64,000 nt of DNA, taken from NCBI RefSeq assembly GCF_002706795.1, contig NZ_CP017705.1, forward strand, positions 3,656,501-3,720,500, in the 5' to 3' direction. The position numbers and the translations under genes are program-made. Position 1 is the stretch's first letter. Every line of letters begins with the position of its first letter. Shown piece after piece: positions 18,375 to 27,564 of the stretch. The notes under the pieces were generated by a model that did no database searches, was not told the origin of the DNA, and worked only from the letters and a program-made list of their open reading frames with translations. The stretch is from Brevibacillus laterosporus DSM 25 (lineage in GTDB: Bacteria > Bacillota > Bacilli > Brevibacillales > Brevibacillaceae).

Positions 18375-20300
18375 CTATCTGGCTATGCTTGATGCATTAT
18401 TTTGCTTGCGAATTTGAACGGCAGGGCTTACATAGGGTTGGAAGGAATACTTCTGTTCGATAAAGATCTGATGCCACAGCATAAAGATTAGAATGGTCCA
18501 GATCTTACGGCTATAATCACCGTGACCTTCCTTATGTTCATCTAGCATGTACAAAACATAAGCTTTATTAATTAAATGATCTACTTTTGCTTCAAAAATC
18601 AATTCTTTCGCCCATTTGTAGAATTCATTCTTTAACCAATGACGGGTAGGAACTGGGAATCCAAGCTTTGGACGAGTTTTGATTTCAGGAGGCAAAAAGT
18701 CCTTCATTGCTTCTCTTAAAACATGCTTGGTTGTACCTTCTGCAATCTTGTATTTGGTCGGAATGGTCGCTGCGAATTCAAATACTTTTGGATCGATGAA
18801 CGGTACGCGTAACTCCAGAGAGTTTGCCATCGTCATTTTGTCAGCTTTCATTAAGATGTTACCGCGAAGCCAAGTATGGATATCTAAATACTGCATTTTG
18901 GTTACGTCGTCATAACCTTGGACACGTTGATAAATTTTTTGGGTGATATCTAGTGGAGATTTGTAATGGGAAGCATGTTTAATATTCTCCATTACTACTT
19001 TCTCCTTAATCTCTTCACTGAAGATCATAGCATTTCCAAAAAAACGCTCCTCAACGGTTTTAGAGCCACGAATCAAGAAGTTTTTCCCTTTTATGCTATC
19101 TGGAAAATGTTCAGCAACGCTACGCATGGAGGATTTCATCCAGTCTGGCATATGTTTAAACATCCGAAGGGAGTGAGGCTCACGATAGATGTTATATCCA
19201 CCAAAGAATTCATCTGCCCCTTCACCAGATAGCACAACCGTAACGTGCTCGCTAGCCATCTCTGCTACGAAATATAGGAGAATAGCGGATGGATCTGCTA
19301 CTGGTTCATCCTGATGCCAGATGAGACGAGGTAATTCCTGCAGATAACGCTCTGCATTCATGGTGACCTCGTGATGCTCTGTACCTAGATATTCTGCCGT
19401 ACGACGCGCGTAATCTAGCTCACTGTATCCTGGGATATCAGAGCCAATCGAAAAGGTTTTGACTGGTTCAAACTTACGTAACATGCCCACGATACTACTG
19501 GAGTCCACACCACTGGATAAAAATGCACCGCGAGAAACCTCACTAACTCGGTGTTTATCTATAGAATCTAGCAAGATGGAGCGGGTACCTTCTACAAAAT
19601 ATGAGAATGGCTTACTTTCATCCGGTTCAAAGTGAACGTCCCAATATTGTTCAATTGTTATCTTATCATCTTGAATGATAAAGAAATGACCTGGAGGAAT
19701 GCGATATATTCCTTCATACATTGTCTCAGGGTCAGGAACATATTGAAAGGTTAGATAATGATAGAAACCTTGTTGATTGACTGCACGAGGTACACCGGGC
19801 AGTTCAAGTAAGCTCTTTATTTCACTGGCTACAGCAATCGAATCTGCTGTTTCCGTGTAGTAGAGCGGTTTGATTCCAAAATGATCACGTGCTCCGAACA
19901 GAAGGCGTTTACGGCTATCGTAAATAGTGAAGCCAAACATACCACGAAGCTTTTTCGGTGCATCAAAGCCAACCTCTTCATACAAATGAAGAATGGTCTC
20001 AATATCTGAATCGGTTTGGAACACGTGACCTTGTTCCTTTAACCATGTCTGTAGTTCTTTGTAGTTATAAACTTCTCCGTTACCGATAATCCAGATATCT
20101 TTTGTCTCATTAAACAAAGGCTGATGACCGCCAGCAACATCAATGATGCTAAGACGGCGGAAGCCTAATGCAATATTATCTTCTACATGGAAACCATCGT
20201 CGTCAGGACCGCGGTGCAAAATCACGTCGGTCATTGCTTTTATCGTTTCTAGTTGTGCAGGTGCTTGATGCTTATTGAAGAACGAAACAATTCCACACAT
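18375..20300 (-). CDS. asnO: Asparagine synthase (glutamine-hydrolysing), AsnO/YisO-like
   Basis: 641 residues. Cys2 (MCGIVSF) is the glutaminase nucleophile; HRGPDDDG, GFRRLSIID and the GNGEVYNY block follow. The synthetase half has the PP-loop as LSSGVDSS instead of the usual LSGGxDSS. The GEGADEFFGGYN, KMQYLDIHTWLRGNILMKADKMTMA and LGFPVPTRHWL segments match B. subtilis AsnO closely. It makes Asn from Asp with Gln and ATP. It is a single gene with its own terminator, lying between comEA and comEB on the same strand, where it is not found in B. subtilis. Confidence 0.93.
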   Translation of the reverse strand: MCGIVSFFNKHQAPAQLETIKAMTDVILHRGPDDDGFHVEDNIALGFRRLSIIDVAGGHQPLFNETKDIWIIGNGEVYNYKELQTWLKEQGHVFQTDSDIETILHLYEEVGFDAPKKLRGMFGFTIYDSRKRLLFGARDHFGIKPLYYTETADSIAVASEIKSLLELPGVPRAVNQQGFYHYLTFQYVPDPETMYEGIYRIPPGHFFIIQDDKITIEQYWDVHFEPDESKPFSYFVEGTRSILLDSIDKHRVSEVSRGAFLSSGVDSSSIVGMLRKFEPVKTFSIGSDIPGYSELDYARRTAEYLGTEHHEVTMNAERYLQELPRLIWHQDEPVADPSAILLYFVAEMASEHVTVVLSGEGADEFFGGYNIYREPHSLRMFKHMPDWMKSSMRSVAEHFPDSIKGKNFLIRGSKTVEERFFGNAMIFSEEIKEKVVMENIKHASHYKSPLDITQKIYQRVQGYDDVTKMQYLDIHTWLRGNILMKADKMTMANSLELRVPFIDPKVFEFAATIPTKYKIAEGTTKHVLREAMKDFLPPEIKTRPKLGFPVPTRHWLKNEFYKWAKELIFEAKVDHLINKAYVLYMLDEHKEGHGDYSRKIWTILIFMLWHQIFIEQKYSFQPYVSPAVQIRKQNNASSIAR

Positions 20301-20515
20301 TCTCTTAGACTCTTCCTCTCACAGGGTGGTCCCCTGAAAATACACTATCTTAATCTAACATGGATTCCAAGCAAGCGCAATGCGACAGTTGACTCGATTA
20401 AAGTAGGGAGGGTGGACAAAAAAATCTGAACGGTGACCTTGTATTGTTTTTTCGTTTCTCCTAAAAATCATCTCTTTTGCTCGAATGGAAAAGCCTCTAT
20501 ATCTTACCTTATAAA

Positions 20516-20555
20516 CAAAAAATAGGTCCTCTTATCAGAAAGAGAACCTATTTCG
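20516..20555 (-). terminator. comEB terminator
   Basis: AAATAGGTTCTCTT/AAGAGGACCTATTT stem with one mismatch, followed by a T-run on the minus strand. Confidence 0.88.
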
Positions 20556-20565
20556 ATAACGTGTT

Positions 20566-20997
20566 TTAATTGTTTCTAGCGTCCGAAAAAGGTAGGTGAA
20601 CGACCTCTATACCTTTTAGGAAATGCTCATTCCATTTATTGGCATATGCATGACGGTACACGATCCGTGCGATACCTGATTGAGCGAGTGTCTTAGCGCA
20701 ATTTTCACAAGGTTCATGTGTGACGTAGGCGGTAGCTCCCTTCAGGCTATCACGATCTGCATGTAAAACACTGTTAACTTCGGCATGCACTGTTCGTACA
20801 CAACGTCCTGCTTCATTAATCAAACATCCACCATCATCACAATGATCATGACCATGGATGGAGCCATTGTAGCCCGTTGCAATAATATGTTTATCCTTGA
20901 CAATTACGCTACCCACATGAAGGCGGGGGCAGGTGGAACGGCTGGATACCTGATCGGCAATATCTAGGAAATATTCATCCCAACTTTTTCTCGCCAT
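20566..20997 (-). CDS. comEB: dCMP deaminase family protein ComEB
   Basis: 143 residues. The zinc-dependent deaminase signature is complete: TVHAEVNSV (His-Ala-Glu) and PCENC, plus an additional zinc-type cluster HDHCDDGGC typical of dCMP deaminases. It lies next to comEC but is divergently transcribed; in B. subtilis both are in one operon. The start at 20997 has AAAGGAG nine bases away; the frame extends 8 codons further. Confidence 0.92.
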   Translation of the reverse strand: MARKSWDEYFLDIADQVSSRSTCPRLHVGSVIVKDKHIIATGYNGSIHGHDHCDDGGCLINEAGRCVRTVHAEVNSVLHADRDSLKGATAYVTHEPCENCAKTLAQSGIARIVYRHAYANKWNEHFLKGIEVVHLPFSDARNN

Positions 20998-21151
20998 GTT
21001 GCTTCTCTCCTTTGACACCAAACACTGTTCTTACTACTATGTATTATAATTTTGCTCTATTATACTATAACCTTTCCCGTTTTCTCTATTATTTTGTCCT
21101 TATTCTCACTCCTATAATGGATTGACGAATGGATAGAAAGGTGGAAAATGG

Positions 21152-23572
21152 GTGGCAACCTATCATTTTTTTCGGACATCACTATGTTGGATTGTAGGTA
21201 TTGGGCTTAGTAATTTGGGAAGGCTCAATCTCTTTCCACCTTCTTCTTATTTATGGATCGGATTTGTTCTATTAATATTGGCGTCGATCTGGTTGAAGGG
21301 CCAGAGGAGGAAATGGAGCTTGTTAATATTGGGTCCAATCCTTGCTGGAGCCTGTTATTTTAACTGGTACGATGGTCGTAATGTTTCTGAGCTGGTGCAC
21401 TATACAACAGTGGAAGAACCTGTTTTTTTACAAGGAAAAATTGATTCTCCCGTAGAGCGAGATGGGGATTTGGTGAGATTCTATGCACGAATTAGTCATG
21501 TGAAAAGTGAGCAAAGAATGAAGACCCAACCCCAGAGACTTCACATAGAGGAGCGAGTTCTTGTTCGTCTCAAACTACAGCAAGAAGAACAAATCGATAC
21601 CATAAAACGTTGGCAATCGGGTAATACATTTCAGGCTCAAGCTACAATAAAGCACCCAGGTACAGCGCGTAATCCTCATGCGTTTGACTACAGATCTTAT
21701 CTTCACTACCAAAAAGTAGCGGTATTGGCTGAAATAGATTTTATGGTCATGGAGGTTCAGGAGGGCAAAGGTGATTGGCGGGCCTTTTTTACTAGATGGC
21801 AAAGAGCGGAAGCCAGACAATTAGAGAAACTAATAATGAAGCCTGAAATCATAGGCTTTTTTAAATCACTTTTATTAGGTCAGCAATCGGAGGTAGAAGC
21901 CGATCTTCAAACGGTTTATGCAGATTTAGGATTTATTCATGTGCTTGCTATTTCTGGATTACATATCACGATCGTATCTAGCGGCTTTTTATGGCTATTA
22001 CAAAGGATTGGTGTTCCCAAAAAAGCTTCTTATGTGATAGGAATACTATTTATATTGATGTATGTGGGCTTGGTAGGTATGGGAGTATCAGCTGTACGAT
22101 CTGGTTTTATGGGGATTCTAGGATTATTAGCACGGTCTAGGGAAAAATCTGCGCAAGGCCTAGAGATACTAGGTGTCACTGGGCTCATTATGTTAATGTA
22201 CGACCCATATCAATTATTTCATCTAGGATTTCAATTATCTTTTTTTATTACGATGGGATTATTGGTCTTTGTACCTTTGCTAGTACAACTAGAATGGCCT
22301 ATGCCAAATTGGGTGGTTTCCACACTAGCAGTTACACTCGTTTCCCAACTAATCTCATTCCCCTTTCTCATTCATTATTTTCATTTGTTTTCACCGATTT
22401 CATGGCTGGTTAATGTATTATTGGTACCTGTTTATTCGTATGTTATTTTGCCGCTTGGATACATGTTGCTGCTTTTTTCTCATGTACATATTGCATTGAC
22501 TTACATACCCTCCGTTGTAGCTGATTATCTTTTAACCTCTGTTCATTCCTTTCTTACATTCCTTCATCAAACAAAATTTCCATTGCGGCATTGGACACAT
22601 CCTGTTTGGTGGTGGCATGTACTATATATAGGGTTTTGTGCTGGTTTTTGGGCGATGTGGCATTTCGGTTATCACCGTAAAAAGGATCTTTTTGTGACAG
22701 CATTTATCTTCGTTTTGTTGGTTATTATTGCACGCGAATCATGGGGGAAAAAAGGTGAGGTAGAAATTACCATTATTGACGTGGGGCAAGGAGACTCTAT
22801 AATAGTTGAGATAGACGATTCTTTCGTATATGTAATAGATACAGGAGGAACGATCTCCTTTGGAAAAGAGCCTTGGCAAAAACGAAGAAATCCATTTGAA
22901 GTCGGCAAGGATATCGTACTGCCTTATTTGCGCTCTAAAGGAGTGGAACGCATCAATTGTCTAGTGCTGACGCATGGTGATCATGATCATGTAGGAGGGG
23001 TACAAGCACTGCTACCGTCTCTAAAGGTGGATCGTGTACTTACCAATGGTAGACAACCAAAGGCTGAGGCAGAATGGTTCCAAGCTTTACATAGGGAACA
23101 AATCAGTATTTATACGGGATATTCAGGCTATACCTGGCAGGATAATCCGAATGTTACGTGGACTTGGCTATCCCCTGATCCTAAAGAGACACAAGAGAGT
23201 TCTGAAAATAATGCCTCTGTTGTCCTGCTCTTATCTGCGTATGGTGTAAACATATTGTTAACAGGCGATTTGGAAGAATCGGGAGAACAAGAATTGTTAC
23301 AACGCTATACATTACCTCCGATTGATCTTTTAAAGGTAGGGCATCACGGGAGTAAGACTTCAAGCAGTGAGGAATTCCTGAATGCCATTACCCCTGGTGT
23401 TTCATTGATTTCAGTAGGAACTAACAATCGGTACCACCATCCTTCCGAACAAGTAATAGAACGTTTTAAACAACAGAATACACAAATTTATCGCACGGAT
23501 CACCATGGAGCGATTACTATTACGATTAATGAAAATGGATACAAAATTACTCCTACATTACAACCAGAATAA
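21152..23572 (+). CDS. comEC: Competence DNA channel protein ComEC
   Basis: 806 residues. An N-terminal membrane anchor and soluble DUF4131 domain lead to the multi-helix Competence domain (LAISGLHITIVSSGFLWLL, VRSGFMGILGLLA). The C-terminal metallo-beta-lactamase-like domain has LTHGDHDHVGG and VGHHGSKTSSS. It forms the inner-membrane pore for single-stranded DNA during transformation. The GTG start has AAAGGTGG seven bases upstream; an ATG four bases earlier is in another frame. It is alone on this strand, divergent from comEB. Confidence 0.95.
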   Translation: MATYHFFRTSLCWIVGIGLSNLGRLNLFPPSSYLWIGFVLLILASIWLKGQRRKWSLLILGPILAGACYFNWYDGRNVSELVHYTTVEEPVFLQGKIDSPVERDGDLVRFYARISHVKSEQRMKTQPQRLHIEERVLVRLKLQQEEQIDTIKRWQSGNTFQAQATIKHPGTARNPHAFDYRSYLHYQKVAVLAEIDFMVMEVQEGKGDWRAFFTRWQRAEARQLEKLIMKPEIIGFFKSLLLGQQSEVEADLQTVYADLGFIHVLAISGLHITIVSSGFLWLLQRIGVPKKASYVIGILFILMYVGLVGMGVSAVRSGFMGILGLLARSREKSAQGLEILGVTGLIMLMYDPYQLFHLGFQLSFFITMGLLVFVPLLVQLEWPMPNWVVSTLAVTLVSQLISFPFLIHYFHLFSPISWLVNVLLVPVYSYVILPLGYMLLLFSHVHIALTYIPSVVADYLLTSVHSFLTFLHQTKFPLRHWTHPVWWWHVLYIGFCAGFWAMWHFGYHRKKDLFVTAFIFVLLVIIARESWGKKGEVEITIIDVGQGDSIIVEIDDSFVYVIDTGGTISFGKEPWQKRRNPFEVGKDIVLPYLRSKGVERINCLVLTHGDHDHVGGVQALLPSLKVDRVLTNGRQPKAEAEWFQALHREQISIYTGYSGYTWQDNPNVTWTWLSPDPKETQESSENNASVVLLLSAYGVNILLTGDLEESGEQELLQRYTLPPIDLLKVGHHGSKTSSSEEFLNAITPGVSLISVGTNNRYHHPSEQVIERFKQQNTQIYRTDHHGAITITINENGYKITPTLQPE

Positions 23573-23644
23573 TTAAAATGATGATGGATTATGTTTGCAA
23601 CTTTCATGAAGTTGCCTACGTCTGAAAGGAAGGAGAGAGCGCTA

Positions 23645-24193
23645 ATGATTGAAGCTGACCTGATCAAAAAGGCGCAGGCAGGAGATCAAGAAGCTTTGGT
23701 GGAACTGCTTCGCTCCATTGAGAACACTGTGTATCGGAGCGCTTTCTATATTACGGGTAACGAACACGATGCAATGGATGTAGCCCAGGAAGCTTTATTA
23801 CGCGTCTTTAGAAAAATTGGCACCTTTCAGGAAAAAGCCAAATTTACCACATGGGTTCAACGTATTGTCAGCAACATTTGTATGGATCGCTTTCGGGCAA
23901 AAAAGGAGACCTTATCCATCGATGAATATGAACTGACGCTACAAGACAAACAAAATGTTGAAGATACGATTTTGTTACATAGCATGTCAGAGGATGTTCA
24001 TCGAGCAATTGCCAAATTACCGGAGCATTATCGAGTAGTTGTTGTGCTTCGCTATTTGCAAGATTTTTCCTATCAAGAAATTGCTGATACTTTGGACGTA
24101 CCGCTCAACACGGTGAAATCTTATCTGTTTAGGGCTAGACATCAATTGCAGACACTGCTGCAGGAATATGAGAAGGGGGGGATAAGAGGATGA
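23645..24193 (+). CDS. ECF-type RNA polymerase sigma factor
   Basis: 182 residues. Region 2 (residues about 20-85, with DAMDVAQEALLRVFRKIGTF and FTTWVQRIVSNICMDRFR) and region 4 (LPEHYRVVVVLRYLQDFSYQEIADTLDVPLNTVKSYLFRARHQL) are typical; there is no region 1 or 3. The start is ATG 23645 behind AGGAAGGAG; the frame is open 18 codons further. The stop overlaps the next start (ATGA), pairing it with a membrane protein that should be its anti-sigma factor. The target regulon is unknown. Confidence 0.92.
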   Translation: MIEADLIKKAQAGDQEALVELLRSIENTVYRSAFYITGNEHDAMDVAQEALLRVFRKIGTFQEKAKFTTWVQRIVSNICMDRFRAKKETLSIDEYELTLQDKQNVEDTILLHSMSEDVHRAIAKLPEHYRVVVVLRYLQDFSYQEIADTLDVPLNTVKSYLFRARHQLQTLLQEYEKGGIRG

Positions 24194-25497
24194 CGCAGGA
24201 TGACATCCATGATTGGATGCAAAGAGATTTGGACGATGATTTGTCTGTGGAAGAAAAACGAATGTTACAAGCTAAGTTAGCTGAGAACCCAGAGTATATG
24301 CTCCAGTACGAACGTTTACAAAAAGTTTCTGATGGATTGGCAAACCTGCCAAGAGTTACACCACCGTTTAGTATTGTTGATGCGCTCTTACCTCAATTGG
24401 AGCAGTCCCGAGTAACCCCTGAACCAGCGGCTGTTACACAGACAGCACCACCTCGTCTAGAGTTAAAACAGAAACAAGACAAATCAGCAGCTAAAAACCG
24501 CCGTTTGCCATTGTGGATGGCCAAGGTAGGGAGCGGAGTTGCGGCAGCTTGTTTGTTGCTAGGAATTTTTGTTATGGCCAATAAGGACAAAAATGAAACA
24601 ATTGTTCTTACGAATGGGGCTTCTGGTCATGTACAAGAGGAAGTATCAAAAAAATCATCGGGTGACTTGATCACGAAGGACGTACCAAAAACAGAAAAAC
24701 CTAAATCTACTACTTCTGATAAAAACACAGATGTAAACGAGAAGGGACAAAATTCACAGGATGCTTCAAAAGAGATTCCGGTTAGTACACCAGATGATAC
24801 CTCTAGTGAATTAAAAGGAAATCAAAAGCTGGAGGAGAACAAGCAGGAACACCAACAGAACAGGCCTAACGATAATAAGTCTGATGCCGAAAATAGTATA
24901 GCAATGGCTCAGAAGGATGGTCATCTGAAGGGTGGTAACCAAACGGATGGAAACCAAACGGATGGAAACCAAACACAGCATGAGATGGCTATTGCTCCTA
25001 CAATAAAAGATAACCACGCTTCGACTTCTGGTAAAACATCTGCTCATGAGCAGTCGTTATCAGAAGATGCACTATTCTCTTTGATTCCTGATCAGGTGGA
25101 CAACTATAATAAGCTTGATCAAGAAGGTAAGGTTCAAGCGTGGGAAGAAGCGTCTAAGGAAGTGCGAGAATTTTTGCAGGAGCATCCTGATTTACAAAAT
25201 GTTAAAAATCAGAAAGAGTTAGAAAAGGTTATTCAAAATGCCATTGAGCGGGCGCTGAAGGAACAGAAACAACGAGAAGAAGAAAAAAAGCAAAAAGCGG
25301 AGCAGCAAGCTAAAGATAAGCAAAAAGAATGGGAAAAACAGCAGAAAGAATTAGAGAAGAAGCAAAAAGAGCTACAAAAAGAATGGGAAAAACAAATGAA
25401 AGAATGGGAGAAGCAGCAGGAAAAGCAACAAAAAGATGCAGAAAAGCACCTAGAAGAGTGGACCAATCTACAAAATGGATGGAATTGGCATAAATAA
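24190..25497 (+). CDS. Putative membrane anti-sigma factor with long coiled-coil tail
   Basis: 435 residues. The first about 80 residues (acidic, EEKRMLQAKLAENPEY) resemble anti-sigma N-termini, and a single membrane helix follows (about 105-127, GSGVAAACLLLGIFVMA). The outer part is a hydrophilic Lys/Asn/Gln-rich linker with a short GNQTD tandem repeat, and then a charged coiled coil of KEWEKQQKELEKKQ-type repeats to the end. No HxxxCxxC zinc motif is present. The function follows from ATGA coupling to the sigma gene; the extracytoplasmic tail could sense envelope state. Confidence 0.75.
   Translation: MTQDDIHDWMQRDLDDDLSVEEKRMLQAKLAENPEYMLQYERLQKVSDGLANLPRVTPPFSIVDALLPQLEQSRVTPEPAAVTQTAPPRLELKQKQDKSAAKNRRLPLWMAKVGSGVAAACLLLGIFVMANKDKNETIVLTNGASGHVQEEVSKKSSGDLITKDVPKTEKPKSTTSDKNTDVNEKGQNSQDASKEIPVSTPDDTSSELKGNQKLEENKQEHQQNRPNDNKSDAENSIAMAQKDGHLKGGNQTDGNQTDGNQTQHEMAIAPTIKDNHASTSGKTSAHEQSLSEDALFSLIPDQVDNYNKLDQEGKVQAWEEASKEVREFLQEHPDLQNVKNQKELEKVIQNAIERALKEQKQREEEKKQKAEQQAKDKQKEWEKQQKELEKKQKELQKEWEKQMKEWEKQQEKQQKDAEKHLEEWTNLQNGWNWHK
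24934..24978 (+). repeat. 15-base tandem repeat inside the anti-sigma gene
   Basis: Nearly three in-frame copies of GGAAACCAAACGGAT (one base differs in the first, three in the last), coding GNQTD. The repeat number may vary between strains. Confidence 0.85.
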
Positions 25498-25894
25498 TGA
25501 TTGGCAATCAATATCCATCAGATACTGGAAAACAGAAGGCACCGATTCAAGAATGCTTGCAAAGACAGCAGAGTATATTCTTGCATTCAGGGGCCATTGG
25601 GTGAAAGAAAACGGGCTAAAAAAAGAAACCTCAGTTGTATTAACAAATAGGATGTTTCTCATTTATGCAACGATAAGCATTTCGAAGCTTGGGGATAGCG
25701 TAGTCTTCCTTCCCTTTTCTTAGATTGAGTCATCATGCAAAGATAGGACGAACGCCAAATTTTGCATAAGACTGACACCAAAAAGTGCGTTTTGCGTAAG
25801 ATAAAGTATCAAGCACCCCCTGCTTCCCGTGTAGAGAGAAAACATCCGGGGTTTTCTCTCTAGCGTTTACATAAAAGCGAATGTTGCTTGGTTA

Positions 25895-25924
25895 AACCAT
25901 GACTGAGAAGGTCGTGGTTTTTTT
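25895..25924 (+). terminator. Terminator upstream of holA
   Basis: AACCATGAC/GTCGTGGTT stem followed by TTTTT; it could end the sigma/anti-sigma transcript. Confidence 0.8.
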
Positions 25925-25950
25925 GCGTGCAAGCCTAAGCGTGTTATAAT
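25923..25950 (+). promoter_or_regulatory. holA promoter
   Basis: TTGCGT (25923-25928), 16-base spacer, TATAAT (25945-25950). Confidence 0.6.
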
Positions 25951-26001
25951 AAGGGAACTGAAAAAATCCAGGGACTTGCGAGTAACAAAGGGGAGATCGG
26001 A

Positions 26002-27045
26002 ATGCCGTTACGCACGGCGATGCGGGAGATTAAGCAGAAGCGATTTGCTCCGGTATATGTACTATATGGGCCGGAGACTTATCTAAAAGAGGAATTTATG
26101 GCCTTGCTTCGTAAAGAGATGATTGACCCGACATACGCTGACTTAAATATAGGAATGTACGACTGTGCTCAAACACCTTTTGAAGATATATTACTAGAAG
26201 CAAATACATTGCCTTTTTTGTCTGACTATCGTCTGGTTATTGCCAGTAATGCATATTTTTTAACTGGGGCAAAACCACCAAGTAAAGTAGAACATAACAC
26301 AGATGGCCTCCTAGATTACTTAAAGGACCCGACACCAAGTAGTTCACTAGTGTTGGACGTACAGGCAGATAAGCTGGATGAACGAAAAAAATTAACCAAG
26401 CAATTGCAACAACGCGCTGTTGTTCTTGGATTTCAAACGTTGCAAGACGCCGATTTATATGGGTGGATTGAACGGACTGCCCAACGATTTGGTGCACAGA
26501 TTGAACGAGAGAATGCTATGTTGTTGGCAGAGCGTGTTGGTTCAGAATTACGGCTATTAGTTAAAGAGATCGAAAAAATGGCGCTCTATGTGAAGACGAC
26601 TGACAATCAAACGGGAGAAATCACCCGTGGAACAATTGAATTGTTGGCCTCGCGGACGTTAGAGCAGGATGTCTTTTTTCTCGTTGAAGCTGTTGTTACT
26701 GGTAGAGTAACAGATGCGTTTCGTACTCTATATGATTGCTTGAAGATGGGAGAAGAGCCGATTAAATTGATGGCGTTATTAGCAAGACAGTTTAGACTAA
26801 TATATCATGTTAAGACCCGTTCTCCACTAGGTTATACGCAGCAGCAACTAGCTGGTATGCTAAAGATGCATCCTTATGCGATTAAAAAGGCGATGGAGCA
26901 ATCGAGGCATTTTTCAGAAGCTAGTTTACGGCGATTGCTAGGGATTCTTGCAGAAGAAGATTACCGGATGAAATCAGGACAGACTGACAAGAGATTAGCT
27001 CTGGAGGTATTTATAACGAAGGTAGGGCAAGAGTTGCAGCGATAA
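26002..27045 (+). CDS. holA: DNA polymerase III subunit delta
   Basis: 347 residues of the HolA/YqeN family, the clamp-loader subunit that opens the beta clamp. The N-terminal PVYVLYGPETYLKEE block and the C-terminal helical collar domain (LLARQFRLIYHVK.., MHPYAIKKAMEQSRHFS) are characteristic. Start ATG 26002 has AAAGGGGAG nearby. Position before rpsT and gpr matches B. subtilis. Confidence 0.94.
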   Translation: MPLRTAMREIKQKRFAPVYVLYGPETYLKEEFMALLRKEMIDPTYADLNIGMYDCAQTPFEDILLEANTLPFLSDYRLVIASNAYFLTGAKPPSKVEHNTDGLLDYLKDPTPSSSLVLDVQADKLDERKKLTKQLQQRAVVLGFQTLQDADLYGWIERTAQRFGAQIERENAMLLAERVGSELRLLVKEIEKMALYVKTTDNQTGEITRGTIELLASRTLEQDVFFLVEAVVTGRVTDAFRTLYDCLKMGEEPIKLMALLARQFRLIYHVKTRSPLGYTQQQLAGMLKMHPYAIKKAMEQSRHFSEASLRRLLGILAEEDYRMKSGQTDKRLALEVFITKVGQELQR

Positions 27046-27142
27046 AGAGTAGACAGGGCTTTTACAACCACGACGAGGACTCGGCTATTAGTATGTAGGA
27101 AATGGCTGACAGTGTCAGTAGTGTTATTGAAATTAAATCAAG

Positions 27143-27184
27143 AGGGCTCTACAGAGTGCGTATACTCGATGTAGGGCTTTTTTT
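27143..27184 (+). terminator. holA terminator
   Basis: GCTCTACA/TGTAGGGC stem (one G-U pair) followed by TTTTTT. Confidence 0.75.
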
Positions 27185-27238
27185 ATGATAGAATTCCAAC
27201 AAGACAAAATAGAGTTTACAAGTAATGTGCGGGGTAAA

Positions 27239-27508
27239 ATGGAAATGAAAAAAACATGTCCATGCTGTGGATATATCACATTGAAGAGTGAACTTCATGA
27301 TATTTGTGAAATTTGCTTTTGGCAAGACGATCCAAATTGCTGGGAACGACCAGATGAAGTAGGAGGTGCTAATGGGGATTTGTCATTGAGGCAGGCACAA
27401 CAAAACTACCTAAGCTATGGAGCTTGTGAGGAGTGTTGTCTGGACGTGGTTCGCCCACCAAATGAACGAGATATAAGGGATCATGCTTGGAAGGTGTTTT
27501 CTCACTAA
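27239..27508 (+). CDS. CPCC family cysteine-rich protein
   Basis: 89 residues. The N-terminal KKTCPCCGY and downstream DICEICFWQDDPNCW match the Cys_rich_CPCC family, likely zinc-binding; a later EECC adds cysteines. No function is known for the family. The start is uncertain: ATG 27239 and ATG 27245 both have only a weak GGGG upstream, and the open frame reaches 27185. It shares a bidirectional terminator with rpsT. Confidence 0.7.
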   Translation: MEMKKTCPCCGYITLKSELHDICEICFWQDDPNCWERPDEVGGANGDLSLRQAQQNYLSYGACEECCLDVVRPPNERDIRDHAWKVFSH

Positions 27509-27510
27509 AT

Positions 27511-27547
27511 AAAAAAACCCTGCAAACCAAAGGTTGCGGGGTTTTTT
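27511..27547. terminator. Bidirectional terminator between the CPCC gene and rpsT
   Basis: AAAACCCTGCAAACC/GGTTGCGGGGTTTT stem flanked by A-run and T-run. Confidence 0.92.
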
Positions 27548-27564
27548 GGCCTGTCAAAACGAAA

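Larger units (their letters stand above)
25498..26001. other. Gene-free stretch before holA
   Basis: 504 bases with no credible gene. It holds two TTTTGCRTAAGA copies exactly 30 bases apart (25760 and 25790), a perfect 11-bp hairpin AGAGAGAAAAC/GTTTTCTCTCT without a T-run (25833-25861), a terminator (25895-25924) and the holA promoter (25923-25950). Confidence 0.6.

Noticed and set aside
24934-24978. Short tandem repeat as possible CRISPR
   Set aside because: 15-base unit without spacers, in frame inside a gene; no CRISPR array or cas gene in the window.
25233-25511. Cys/Phe/Ser-rich minus-strand frames opposite the anti-sigma coiled coil
   Set aside because: Antisense of the Lys/Glu/Gln repeat; low-complexity artefact.
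25475-25723. 82-codon frame overlapping the anti-sigma end
   Set aside because: No ribosome site, overlaps a real gene, no recognisable motif.
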